From Bufo bufo (Eukaryota; Chordata; Amphibia; Anura; Bufonidae), in NCBI RefSeq assembly GCF_905171765.1, contig NC_053398.1, forward strand, positions 46,344,323 to 46,408,322: 64,000 nt of DNA. Direction: 5' to 3'. How positions within the stretch are numbered: the first letter of the stretch is position 1; every line of letters begins with the position of its first letter. The position numbers were made by a program, and so were the translations under genes. Of this stretch, positions 49,601 through 59,639 are shown one piece after another. The notes under the pieces are model-generated. The model was not told the DNA's origin and searched no databases. It saw only the letters and a program-made list of their open reading frames with translations.

Positions 49601-51943
49601 TGCTGTTTGTAGCTAGGGGTGACGCCGGCTTGCTGTTTGTATCTAGGGGTGCAGGCTCCCACTTCTGTGTGGGGAAGTTAATGGGTAGACGGTACACAAC
49701 CATCCTGGTCTCTGCCGCTATCTCCTGGTCACTTGTATGGGGCTGAGCGGCAGTAACTCGGTGTGGCCACTACGCGGCGCTGCGCCTGGTCCCTGCAGCC
49801 AGCTGATCAGCACGGGGGGCAGAAGTTGGACCTCATCGATCTGATACTGACCACCTATACTAAGGATAGGTCCTCATTCTCATCCCAGAATACCCCTTTA
49901 ATATTAATAAGTGGTTTCCTTTTTTTTGTTTACATTCTTTGCCTCTTTTTACATTGCAGAAGTCACGGTGTCCAGCGTTGGCGCCCCGGGAGAGAACGTT
50001 TTCACCACTTCGGTGGCTAGTACAGCCTCCCTGTCAGATCATGTACTTGTGAGTATTTTATAAGAAAACGACTGAGATGACCCAGAAGCGAAAAAAAACT
50101 CCTTAAAGGGTTTCTATCACTTTGTATCACATAATTAGCTGTCAGACACTAGCGATCTGCTAGTGTCTGCTCTGGGCAACCATCCTACTATAATCGCTTG
50201 TGGGGCAGCGGTTTTGCTAAAAAACGAACTTTTATAAATATGCTAATGAGCCTCTAGGTGCTATGGGGGCGTCATTAGCACCTAGAGGCTCCGTCTACCT
50301 TCATAAACAGCCGCCGCCCAGCGCGTCCCTCCAGCCCGCCCATGTCCTCCTCCGTGTGACGCAGCGGACGAATTCTCGCGCATGCGCCGTGCGCGGCTGT
50401 ATTCGGCGCATGCGCATTGAATGTCTGACCGCTCCCAGCTCAGACATCTCAAATGCGCCGAATACAGCCGCGAACGGCGCATGCGCGAGAATTCGTCCGC
50501 TGCGTCACACGGAGGAGGACATGGGCGGGCTGGAGGGACGCGCTGGGCGGCGGCTGTTTATTAAGGTAGACGGAGCCTCTAGGTGCTAATGACGCCCACA
50601 TAGCACCTAGAGGCTCATTAGCATATTTATAAAAGTTCGTTTTTTAGCAAAACCGCTGCCCCACAAGCGATTATAGTAGGATGGTTGGCCAGAGCAGACA
50701 CTAGCAGATCGCTAGTGTCTGACAGCTAATTATGTGATATGAAGTGATAGAAACCCTTTAAGCTACTGTCACACATGCATCCGAGAAATCCAGCAGAACA
50801 GCCCGCTGGAGTTCTCCGGATCTGACATAGCTGGATAGTGCCGCGTGCACGCCAGACCCCATAATGATAAGTGTCCAATACCGTAACCCCTGCAAGGTGC
50901 GCCAAATCCATCACAGGGCATGCGCCACTTTGGTAAATTTGACTAATTTCCCACCTGCCTGGTCTACTTCTAAGCCGTCCAAGTAGTAATAATAAATCGT
51001 TTCCATTGTGTTAATTTTTTTTCCACTTTGTTAGTTTCTCCTTGATCTCCAGATTATATTAAAAAAACTAAAAAAAAACACTGATATAATTTCAATAACA
51101 TGGCTTCTTTGTACCAAAAACAGCACCACGCTTGGTCGTGCCTGGTATTGCAGCACAGCTCCATTAACCTGAATGGCACAAGCCATGGAGAGGGGTGATG
51201 CTCTTTTTGGAAGAAAGCAGCCATGTTTTCCGTAATTCTGTACAATCACTTTTAGGCGATGTCCTCTCATGAGCTGTCATGTTTAGGCCAAATCAAAATT
51301 TTGTACTGGAGTGTATAGTACTTTGGCTACTTTCACACTTGCGGCAGAGGAATCCGGCAAGCAGTTCTGCCTGCCGGATCCTGATCCGTCTCACAAATGC
51401 ATTGCAAGAACGGATCCGTCTGTCCGTTTGTCATACGGACAAACGGATCAGTTTCGATAATTTTTTATTTTTTTTTCACCTTTTTTTCATTCTGCGCATG
51501 CGCAGACTGGAAGGCCGGATCCGGCACTAATACATTCCTATGCATTTTGGCAATTGTTCCGTTTTTTTGGCCGGAGATAAAACTGTAGCATGCTGCGGTA
51601 TTATCTCCGTCCTGAACAGTCAAAAAGACTGAACTGAAGACGTCCTGATGCATCCTGAACGGATTGCTCTCCATTCAGAATGCATGGGGATAAAACTGAT
51701 CAGTTCTTTTCCGGTATTGAGCCCCTAGGACGGAACTCTATGCCGGAAAAGAAAAACGGTGGTGTGAAAGTAGCCTTACATGGGCGTTACCATTGTCTGG
51801 ATCTGTCTTGCAGGCGGAGAGGGCTTCCCTTCAGATTGGAGATAGCCTGAGCACAGAGAAAGCTACGCTGATTGTGGTACACACTGATGGCAGCATCATG
51901 GACGCCCAGAACATTAAAGTGCCAGCAGCCTCCATGACACCAG
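46674..51943 (+). CDS. deaf1: DEAF1 transcription factor, first three coding exons
   Basis: Exons 46674-46827 (phase 1 donor GTAAGT), 49960-50048 (acceptor TTACATTGCAG, donor GTGAGT, phase 0), 51814-51943 (acceptor TGTCTTGCAG, donor GTGAGA, phase 1). They join in frame to 124 residues. Features: an alanine-rich stretch (about 14-25, [12 protein letters not shown]), VTSVTVM, a block [17 protein letters not shown], and [20 protein letters not shown], which is diagnostic of vertebrate DEAF1. DEAF1 is a nuclear regulator that binds TTCG motifs through a SAND domain and has a C-terminal MYND finger (family knowledge); neither is encoded here. I chose ATG 46674 because it gives the family N-terminus; an in-frame upstream ATG at 46614 adds 20 unlike residues. 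The SAND exon was not found before 64000. Confidence 0.93.
47035..47190. mobile_element. Hairpin MITE, GGGAGTTGTAG type
   Basis: GGGGTCAGCAACCTTCAGCT with AAGCTACAACACCCAG on the left, and GAGAGTTGTAGTTTCAGAAC with GGAGGTTGCTGAACC on the right. Same family as 31495, 32732 and 58168. In deaf1 intron 1. Confidence 0.7.
47286..47627. mobile_element. Two tandem hairpin MITEs (CCAATCAGATT type)
   Basis: 47286-47440 and 47455-47627 each fold: TTGCCCATAGCAACCAATCA pairs with GGTTGCTATGGGCAA across CTTTCATTTT. GATTTATCAAACTGG / CCAGTTTGATAAAT are the outer arms. Same family as 16557. In deaf1 intron 1. Confidence 0.8.
47750..48102. mobile_element. 353-bp foldback element
   Basis: TTAA touches both ends; GGGTATGACCACGCG and CGCGTGGTCCTACC are inverted. 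Interior CATTGTTAATGGCC / GACCATTAACAATG hairpin. In deaf1 intron 1. Confidence 0.75.
48367..49655. repeat. 30-bp minisatellite, about 43 units, in deaf1 intron 1
   Basis: Unit GGGGTGACGCCGGCTTGTTG plus TTTGTATCTA. Variants: GACGCC or GACCCC; a 27-bp form lacking TTG; TAGCTA instead of TATCTA. Variants recur in order, giving a higher-order repeat. As 30 and 27 are multiples of three and no unit contains a stop in several frames, open frames of up to 447 codons cross it on both strands; these are artefacts of the repeat. Confidence 0.97.
50103..50761. mobile_element. 659-bp near-perfect TTAA foldback in deaf1 intron 2
   Basis: TTAA at 50103-50106 and 50758-50761. Arms match over about 300 bp each: GGGTTTCTATCACTT, CACTAGCGATCTGCTAGTGT, GAGCCTCTAGGTGCTA, CGAATTCTCGCGCATGCGCC and their inverses. 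Short centre near 50435. Contains GCGCATGCGC (NRF1-like) in both arms. High arm identity suggests recent origin. Confidence 0.95.
50762..51324. other. deaf1 intron 2 DNA with a foldback end
   Basis: GCTACTGTCACACATGCATCCG right after the TTAA looks like the left end of a foldback MITE without partner. The rest is unrecognised. Confidence 0.4.
51325..51775. mobile_element. 451-bp foldback MITE
   Basis: GGCTACTTTCACACTTGCGG and GGTGTGAAAGTAGCC are inverted; flanks TTT and TTA. Shares GGCCGGAGATAAAACTG and GCATGCTGCGGTATT with 15592-16112. Ends 38 bp before deaf1 exon 3. Confidence 0.85.
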
Positions 51944-52337
51944 GTGAGAGAAATGATGTTCTGGTGACGATCCCCGCATGCAGCTGACGTTTCCAGTAAT
52001 GTCTGCTGCTCTGCCTCTTAAATTTTATACTGGTCTTACGAAATAGATTGATGTCCTACAACAATGAAGGGCTGTACCTTGTAATTGGTCTTCTGAAGAG
52101 CCCGTTACACGTCACCCAACTTGGATGCTGTGCGTCCCTTTATTATGTCCCTCTAGTTTGGCTAGTTGGGAACTGATTAAGCGGGCACAGTTGCAACCTC
52201 TAATACAATTTTAGATGCCACAACATACTGACGTCCTAATCTATAGGGACTCGATGACAGGATTTCTTCCCCTTCATCCTAATCAGTGCTGGAACAGCAG
52301 TGATCGATTGTAGTCCAAGAACTATTAGAACTGGCTG

Positions 52338-52562
52338 TTTTAACACCTTTGCTACCAGCGCTGTACATTTACGGCGCTAGTGGGGTCTTTAAACATGGCG
52401 TCTGCTCGCGTGGGCGCTGTAGCCGACGGGTCTCTGCTGTTTCAAACAGCAGAGGCCCGCAGGCACCATAGCCGACGGTCTCTGCTGAGGCCAGACAATA
52501 ATGCCGATCGCGGACATTACAGCCTTTAGACGCCGTGTTCAAGTGTGATGCATCTGGGTTAA
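52338..52562. mobile_element. TTAA element fragment
   Basis: TTTTAACACCTTTGCTACCA and CGCTGTACATTTACGGCGCT resemble, inverted, the end of the element at 5470-5501. Includes the small hairpin TCTCTGCTGTTTCAAACAGCAGAG. Confidence 0.55.
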
Positions 52563-52613
52563 GACCGGAATCCCTGTGCGGCGATCAAGGATGCTGGTCA
52601 TTATTTTTAATTA

Positions 52614-53032
52614 GGCTACTTTCACACCAGCGTTTTTGCTGGATCCGGCAGGGCTCAGCAAAAACGTTTCCGTTACTGATAATACAACCATCTGCATCCG
52701 TTATGAATGGATCCGGTTGTATTGTCTTTAACGTAGCAAGGACAGATCCGTAATGAACTGCATAGAAAGTCAATGGGGGACGGATCCGTTTTCTATTGTG
52801 TCAGATAGTGCCTCCGCATCCCAGGACGGAAAGAAAACCGCAGCATGCTGCTGCTTGCTCTCTGGTGTGAGAACACAACCAAACAGAACGGAATGCATTT
52901 TGGAGCATACCGTTCTGTTCAGTTACGTTTTTTTTGTCCCCATTGACAATGAATGGGAACAAAACGGAAGCGTTTTTTTTTTCCTGTATTGAGATCCTAT
53001 GACGGAATAAAAACACTAGTGTGAAAGTAGCC
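52614..53032. mobile_element. 419-bp foldback MITE
   Basis: TTA at 52611-52613, TAA at 53033-53035. GGCTACTTTCACACCAGCG and CTAGTGTGAAAGTAGCC are inverted. Closely resembles 42610-43026 (ATAATACAACC, GGATCCGTTTTCTATT). Confidence 0.88.
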
Positions 53033-53397
53033 TAAGCTGGGTCTCTCTGAAAAGGCCCAGCGTATTAGAGCTGCAGTTCCTATGTTGGCCAGCAGGTAGC
53101 AGGCCAACATAGGAGATCAGCAATTAGAGAATCGCTATACTCCTTATGGGAGTTTAGAAATATTCTCTAAAAACCAAAGTAGTGGACATTGTAGCCTCCT
53201 CCTAGCCCTCGAACGCATATGTGAACGGGAAAATAAAAAAGTTGTGGCTCCAGGAAGACAGGGAAGAAAAGTCGATATGCAAAAACCTCCGGTATCCTAA
53301 AGGTTAAAGTTGTGGACTTTAACCAGTGTCTTCTAATGCCCCCTTTTGCCAAAGCGCAATCTACATAGATATGTAGAGTCTTAAATATGTAGAGTCT

Positions 53398-53863
53398 TAA
53401 AATGGTTTTCCTTTTTTTTTTTTTTTACTGATGACCTATCCTCTGGCGCTCCTATATTCTGTATAGGTCATCGGTATCTGATCGGTGGGGGTCGACATCC
53501 GGGACCCCTGCTGATCAGCGGTTTGATGAGAAGGCACAGGTGCTTCTGTGACTGCTGTCTCCTTCTTGCAGCTCACCCAGCACAGCGCCGTACAGTGTAT
53601 AGAGGCAGTGCTTGGTGTCGTGCTCAGCCCCATTCACTTCTATGGAGCCGAGCTGCTCCTAGGTCACATGACTGATGAACGTGTCATCACTGGCCTAGTG
53701 AGAGCAGAGGGAAGGCACTGGCGCTCACAGAAGTGCCGCTGCCTTCTCAAACAACTGATCGGCAGGGGTCCCGGGTGTTGGACCCCCACCGATTAGATAC
53801 TGATGACCTATCCAGAGGATAGATCATCATTAAAAAAAATAATAATCTCAGAAAACCCTTTAA
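53398..53863. mobile_element. 466-bp TTAA foldback
   Basis: TTAA at 53398-53401 and 53860-53863. ATGGTTTTCC / GAAAACCC ends; arms CTGATGACCTATCCTCTGG / CCAGAGGATAGATCATCA, GGGACCCCTGCTGATC / GATCGGCAGGGGTCCC, GAGAAGGCA / TGCCTTCTC. Same family as 41125. Confidence 0.85.
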
Positions 53864-54961
53864 ATACCAAATTCCAGGTCTGCAGATTTCAAGTGGTTGA
53901 CCCCGTTGGGCAACTCCACATAGTGAATCCTCTCCTATCGTCTCCGGGACATTGATATTGATGTCCTATCCTTAGGACTAACCATGGATATCAGATTGGT
54001 GTGCATCTGACTCCCAGCATCCCTACCAATCAGATGACGGAGGAGGCTGTGGTGCTGTTGGGCACAGCTCGGTACATATTGTAGAGGCCATACTGCGTGG
54101 TATTGCAGTACAGTCAGGTGAATGGGACGAATGGCTACAATGTGGCTTAAATGTCAGTTTCAGTTCCCACCTCAGGAACCCAATCCTGTCTTCAGAACGG
54201 GGCCTCAGAAGTGAAGGAAGAAGAACTGCACATGCACAGCCAACTTTCATTCACCGCTATGGGACTTCTGAAAAAAGCACTCGCTCAGCTGTTTTTGGAA
54301 CAGTCCTTCACTACAACGGGCCTCGTTTTGGAGATAGGAGTGCCCCGCACCTACAGCATCTGACATTTATAGCATATCCAAGTGACATCTCCTGCATGAT
54401 GAGATGGGACAACCCTTTTAACTATTATTTTTCTCACTAGTACTTGCTAGTACAGTAATACGCTGTGGATGTTCTGCCTGCAATTCCTAGGTGGAAAATC
54501 CACAGCGTATTCACCACAGATGAATACTGTATGGGTGGTTCACACGTTGGGTGACCATTATCAAACCTCCTGCACCTGAATTGTGCAACCCTTTGCCCAT
54601 TCTCTGCTGTGCTGGGCGGCGGGGGGGTCGAGGCTTAGCGATCCGACACGTCATAATACTTGTGTCACTTTTCTGGTGCCGGAAACCTATGCCAGGTCCC
54701 AGCTGGTGTACCTTGTAGATTGTGACGAACACGCCGGCCAAGATGCACCAATATTTTTAAGAGCCGTGAGCCTCCATGGAGTTTTTTTATTTATTTTATT
54801 TTATTTTTTTAAAGAAACACCACCTAAAAATGTAAGAAATTTACTACATTGATCTCCATAAGGAATAAAGACAAGTACAACGGTATAGGAGGAAAAAGGG
54901 CAATTTTTATTTAGGTAAATGGGGTTAATTTTACTATTAGGAAATTCATTAAAACAGCGTT
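53864..54961. other. DNA downstream of deaf1 exon 3, no exon found
   Basis: Includes loosely foldback-like DNA at 53950-54420 (ATTGATGTCCTATCC, then GACAACCCTTTTAA) and a T-rich run at 54785. I looked for a SAND-type exon on the plus strand and saw none. Confidence 0.4.
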
Positions 54962-55707
54962 GAAGGGCTTCTGTCATCAGACACATGCTTAGTAACCTGG
55001 CTGACGTTAGACACGTGCTGATCTCAGCTGAAGATAACAGTGTTACTCTCTTATTTCTAAGTGCCTCTGTTTTAGAGAAAAAAAACTACTTTTGTTTTAT
55101 GCAAATGAGCCTCTAGGAGCAATGGGGGCGTTGCCATTACTCCTAGAGGCTCCGTTCTCTGACCTCCTGCTGTGCCCTTCTCATCTTGATTGACAGGGCC
55201 AGGCAATGTTAACGTCATCCTGCCTGGCCCTGACTTTGGGGACAATCTCACGCCTGCGCAGTGCCAGGCATGTATAGTAAAAGAATAATGCTCACTGGCT
55301 GCTGACTTCATTACTACGCCTGCTCTGCATATGTCTTCTGGGTATACCGTTACATATGCGGCACAGGCGCAGTAGGGAGATCCACTGCCGGCGAGCAGCA
55401 TTTCTTTACTACACTTGCACCGAAAGGAACGGCGCAGGCATGAGATTTTACTGAAGTCTGGGCGGGGCAGGATGACGTGAACACTCCCTGACCCTGTCAA
55501 AATGAGCAGGCGCGGCAGGAGAATGGAGCCTCTAGGAGTAACGACAACGCCCCCATTGCTCCTAGGGGCTCATTTGCATAAAAGTTATTTTTTCTCTTAA
55601 AGGGTAGCACCTAGAAATAAGAGAGTAACACTGTTATCTTCTGCTGACATCAGCACGTGTCTAACGTCAGCCAGGTTACTAAGCATGTGTCTGATGACAG
55701 AAGCCTC
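54962..55707. mobile_element. 746-bp foldback element
   Basis: GAAGGGCTTCTGTCATCAG pairs with CTGATGACAGAAGCC; inner arms GTAACCTGGCTGACGTTAGA, TTACTCTCTTATTTCTA and TGAGCCTCTAGGAGCAATGG with their inverses. The GC-rich centre has CGCCTGCGCAG. Outer TTAA not preserved. Confidence 0.85.
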
Positions 55708-55712
55708 TACGA

Positions 55713-56540
55713 CTCTTACTGGGTATGTGCCAATTGTTTATTTGTCTTATTAAATCCTATTTATGGGCCATGTTGATCCAGAGGAAGGTGAAACCTCCCC
55801 TGAGGAATGGACAATCCACCTAACAGGGGGAAATCTTCATTCCTGACCCCGAATATGGTGATCAGAATAAGGGTCCATTCACATGACCGTACCGTTTTTT
55901 GCAGTCCGCAAATTACGGACCCGAAAAACACTAATACCGGCTGTGTGCGTTCTTCATTTTGCAGAACGCACAGGGCCAGCGCAATATAGAAAATGCTTAT
56001 TCTTCTCCGTGAACAAGAATGGGACATGCTCTATATTTTTTGCGGGCTGCGAAACAGAACAACGGATGTGGGCAGCACTCGGTGTGCTGTCCTCATCTTT
56101 TGGCCCTATTGAAATGAATAGATCCACACCCGTACCGCAAAATTGAGGAATGGATGCGGACCCATTCATATGGTCTTATGAATGAGCCCTAAATCCCAGG
56201 ATCAAAGGCTGATTCCTGACCTGCGGGATATGGGGATTAATGTAAGAAGTCTATTATACTCAATTTAGAGACTTCTGCTAATTTAATTTTTTAGGTTTAT
56301 TAAATATTAAGTGTTTTTCAACTATTTTTTTCTACATTTATGTTTTCTACATTTATATTACTATACTAATGTGTGGACTAATGTTCATACTAAACCTATT
56401 TAAGGCCGTGTAGATCCCGAGGAAGGCGAAAACCCCTGTGAGGAATAGGTCAATTGTCCTCAACTAGGGGGAAAATTCCTTCCCGACCCCAAATATGGCG
56501 ATCAGAATAAATCCCAGGATCAAAGCCGATATCTCTGTCT
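55713..56540. repeat. Two related repeat copies, one holding a MITE
   Basis: GAGGAAGGTGAAACC ... GACCCCGAATATGGTGATCAG (55778-55867) and GAGGAAGGCGAAAACC ... GACCCCAAATATGGCGATCAG (56419-56504) are diverged copies of one interspersed sequence. After GATCAGAATAA the second continues directly with ATCCCAGGATCAAAG, while the first is interrupted by 55871-56189. Confidence 0.85.
55871..56189. mobile_element. 319-bp foldback MITE with a preserved empty site
   Basis: TAA at 55868-55870 and 56190-56192. GGGTCCATTCACATGACCGT and TATGAATGAGCCC are the ends. The paralogous sequence at 56502-56522 shows the uninterrupted target with a single TAA, which fixes the insertion boundaries and the 3-bp duplication. 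Confidence 0.95.
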
Positions 56541-56551
56541 GCTATGTGTGG

Positions 56552-56752
56552 GTGTCTATACCTGTCCTGTAGTGTTCCTATACCTGTCCTGTAGTGTTCC
56601 TATACCTGTCCTGTTGTGTTCCTATACCTGTCCTGTAGTGTTCCTATACCTGTTCTGTAGTGTTCCTATACCTGTTCTGTAGTGTTCCTATACCTGTCCT
56701 GTAGTGTTCCTATACCTGTCCTGTTGTTTTCCTATACCTATCATGTAGTGTT
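56552..56752. repeat. 22-bp tandem repeat, nine copies
   Basis: GTTCCTATACCTGTCCTGTA plus GT, with single-base variants. Non-coding. Confidence 0.95.
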
Positions 56753-57382
56753 AGTGAGGTGCGGTGTATGTATTACTTACCCGGCCTGTGCTGCGGGGAG
56801 TTCAGGGGTAATAGCCGCTTAGCAGCCCCAGGACTACAACATGCGGCTATTGTCCCTGAACTCACCAGATGGAAACTAAGCACAGGCCGCTCCTGGGGTC
56901 TTAGAGCATCTTCAGGCTGGAGTGATGTCAGATGCCAGCCCGGGATCGGAGGATGTCAGGTCAAGGGCCTGGGGCAGCCATGACAGTGATGAGGCATCAG
57001 GATGGTATGGAGAGAGATGTGGCAGCCGAGGTGACAGAACAGCATAGAGACATTGGTCAGGAGGAGGCACAAAGTTCTGGGAAGTTGGCAGGATTTCATC
57101 CTGGAAGACATTACAGGAAGACACTCAAATAAATCTATTTACTGTAGATTCTGTTATCTTAAGGAATGGTCATATAATAAAGCATTTAGCCATGTAACAT
57201 CAAATATAATGTTGTGATTTAATGTTAGGTGTTCTGTTTATATAGTGATCTCTCACCAGATGGTCGTGGACTCCCTCACAGCCCAGATCTTCTCATCCAC
57301 CTAAGAAGAAGCAGAGACATAGTCATACACAGAAGGGCAATGATGACCACAACTGATGAGTTATCCTCAGAGGATGAGAATC
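56753..57382. other. Kinase 3' flank with a small hairpin
   Basis: GGAGTTCAGGGGTAATAGCCG at 56797 pairs with GCGGCTATTGTCCCTGAACTC at 56851. No exon is clear. If the kinase frame is spliced at 57387 rather than stopped, its last exon would lie here. Confidence 0.4.
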
Positions 57383-59279
57383 TTACCGGGCCCAGCTAGG
57401 TGACATGTAGCTAAATTCGGCCACGGGGTGATGGGCTCTCTTATCCTTCGGCCAACACAGATGTTGCTTCTCCAGAACCCGCTGAAATGGTGTAAATGGC
57501 GGCTGTGCCCTCCTCTCCTCCAGTTCCTCCCAGCCGATGGTGGAAAACAGTGGATGCATCCGTATGTTGCCACGCACACCGAGACGCTTCTTAGGTTTCT
57601 TGCACAGCAGTTTTGCAACAAGATGTTGCACATCAGCATGAAGCCAAGATGGAATGTTTGGCTCATGGGTGGTAATGGCTGTGCGAGCCGTCTTTCGGAA
57701 GGGGCCAAAGTGAAATGGGTGGTGTCCTGATGCCATCCTGGACACCACAATCCCCAGACTCCACCAGTCAACTGCTGTGCTGTAAGTTTTCCTAAGAAGT
57801 ATCTCGGGGGCCATGTAATAAAGGCTTCCCGTCACTCCACGGATCTTATTGGAGGCAGTGACACCATCTTGGGCCAGTCCGAGGTCAATTATACGGATGT
57901 GTCCATCTGCATCCAACATGATGTTAAGCGGCTTCAGATCTCTGTAGTGAAATAATACAAGAAAATAAAAATTTTTCAAGACCGTGCAAATAGAAATGTA
58001 GGACTCTAGTAAAGCTGGATGCATGATCTCCAGCCTGTAAAGGGAACAGAGAGAAGGGGGAAAGTTCTGCTCACCGGTGGACGATGTTGTGTCCATGGAG
58101 GAACTGGAGGCCACATACCAGCTCTGCTGTGTAGAATCTGATGGGGAGAACAGAGAATAGTCTAATGTAGGGATCAGCAACCTCTGGCTCTCCAGGTGTT
58201 GTGAAACTACGTCTCCCATCATGTAAACTTGCTTGGCTGTTTTCTGAACTCCCATAGAAGTGAAAGGAGCATGCTGGGAGTTGTAGTTTCACAACAGCTG
58301 GAGTGCCAAAGGTTTCTGATCCCTGGTCTAATATAATCAAATCCTTCCCTAGAATTTCCCTAATATCATGTTATGAAGGATCCTGGGAGGTCACTAGCAG
58401 AGAAGAAGTGCTGTTTTATGGCAGCCTGTATTCTTTCCATTCACTGCTTTGTTTATCCACCTGACCGACCACTACAGAGTAATAGATACTACTACCACTA
58501 CATTTAGTTTGGTGCCATAGATCTGCATGTAAATACCCTGAACAAGAAGTTACCAAGAATTACACCGCCACCTTGCACCTTGGGACACGCCCTCCATCCC
58601 TCTCCTAACTGTACCTCTGACCTCAGTTTTTATTCCCCATTCTCTTACCTTACGCTGTCAGTATTCAGGTAGCCGCACATATTGATCAAAGCCTCCAGGC
58701 TGCCACCGGAGAGATACTCCGTGATGAAATATGCCCGCTCCTGAGACTGATGTGCGGCATACAGGTGGCATAGGAACGGGCAGGCTCTGGTGGCCAGGAG
58801 TATCCTCCGCTCTCTCGTGATGGTGTCCGCATTGTCCCACTTTTTGTCGATGATTTTGACGGCCGTGTAGATGTTTCGGCCAGGGACTGATGCCAGGACC
58901 ACCTGAGGAAAAGAAATGGAGAATACTCATTTACCCAGCATGAAATAGCTGATAACAGAAAGCAATAGATGGGGATAAAATGGAAATATTGTATTAGAAA
59001 TGAATGAAAAAAAAAAATACTAAAACTTACTTTGCCAAAGCTGCCCCTGCCCAAGACCTGGTGGATGGTGAAGCGGCTGATGGTAAGCCTGGCATAGGGG
59101 CTGGACGTGTCCGAGTCTTGGCTGCTGTCTGATGTCAGCCCCTCATCCTCCGATCCGCTCTCCTCGGTTGCTCTCCTCTTCCTTGAGGCGCTGGATCCAG
59201 TGATGCTCTCCTCTTCCCTCTTCCTCTTATCTTCCCTCTTCTCCTCCTCGCTGTCTTCTGTCTGTCCAGTGGACGCCAT
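57383..59279 (-). CDS. AGC-family (PKC-like) protein kinase, four exons
   Basis: Exons 59279-59031, 58902-58649, 58137-58075 and 57941-57383 join with GT-AG introns (donors GTAAGT, GTAAGA, GTGAGC; acceptors CTTTTCCTCAG, TCCCCATCAG, TTCACTACAG) into 374 codons plus TAA. Residues 1-65 are a charged Ser/Glu/Lys/Arg tail. Kinase core: glycine loop LGRGSFGK (76-83), Lys99, helix-C Glu114, HRDLKPLN (188-195, Asp190), DLG 208-210 in place of DFG, APE (233-235). The AGC tail is clear: KKRLGV, HPLFSTIGWEELE, PPFTPF and a hydrophobic motif VAEFSY. The activation-loop Thr of PKC aligns with Gly224, so PDK1-type control seems lost. C1 and C2 domains are absent. Resembles the expanded frog PKC-delta/theta-like kinases (family knowledge). 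The terminal TAA follows CCCG and overlaps GTAAGA, so it could instead be a donor to a further exon. 5' end: the first ATG in frame at 59279. Confidence 0.88.
58168..58320. mobile_element. Hairpin MITE in kinase intron 2
   Basis: GGATCAGCAACCTCTGGC with GTGAAACTACGTCTCCCATC on one side; GCTGGGAGTTGTAGTTTCAC and TTTCTGATCCCTGG on the other. Same family as 32732. It lies just upstream (transcript sense) of exon 3. Confidence 0.75.
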
Positions 59280-59639
59280 TGTCGAAAATCTTCAAAAATC
59301 TTCCAATCTGTAGACCGCCTCTGCTCGCTGCCGTCGACAGTTGAATCTGAACGGCAGTTGCTCGTGTGCAGGGGTTCAGAGGTCACGATGGAATCCTCAG
59401 GTGGCATCTCCTGGCAGTGGACCATGGACATGCTCTGCCATGTTTGCTGTGAGGTGGGCATCTTGAGTGGCAGTCCAGTGTCCAGAGGAATGAGAGAGAA
59501 CTACATGGCGGCATCTTCTAGTGCCATGTTATTAGTGGATGGGGGCAGGTGATGTGACTGGTGTATGAGGGGTGGCAGTGGTGCCCATAGTTCATCACAC
59601 ACTGTACTGGCATGTTGTTATAAGATCAGTTGTGTGGAA
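59280..59639. other. Kinase 5' flank
   Basis: Probably promoter and 5' leader of the kinase. TACATGGCGGCATC at 59502 is a YY1-like match. No TATA box is clear. An overlapping minus-strand frame at 59461-59135 is out of phase with the kinase and is not called. Confidence 0.35.

Noticed and set aside
48367..49655. CRISPR-like array
   Set aside because: Units are contiguous with no unique spacers; this is a minisatellite in a vertebrate intron.
48319..49662. A 447-codon minus-strand open frame of repeated [10 protein letters not shown], and plus-strand frames of 395 codons
   Set aside because: Units of 30 and 27 bp are multiples of three and lack stops in several frames on both strands. The block lies in deaf1 intron 1 and has no splice or promoter context.
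59135..59461. 108-codon minus-strand frame beginning MPTSQQTWQS
   Set aside because: Out of phase with the kinase start; its second half is the kinase exon read in another frame.
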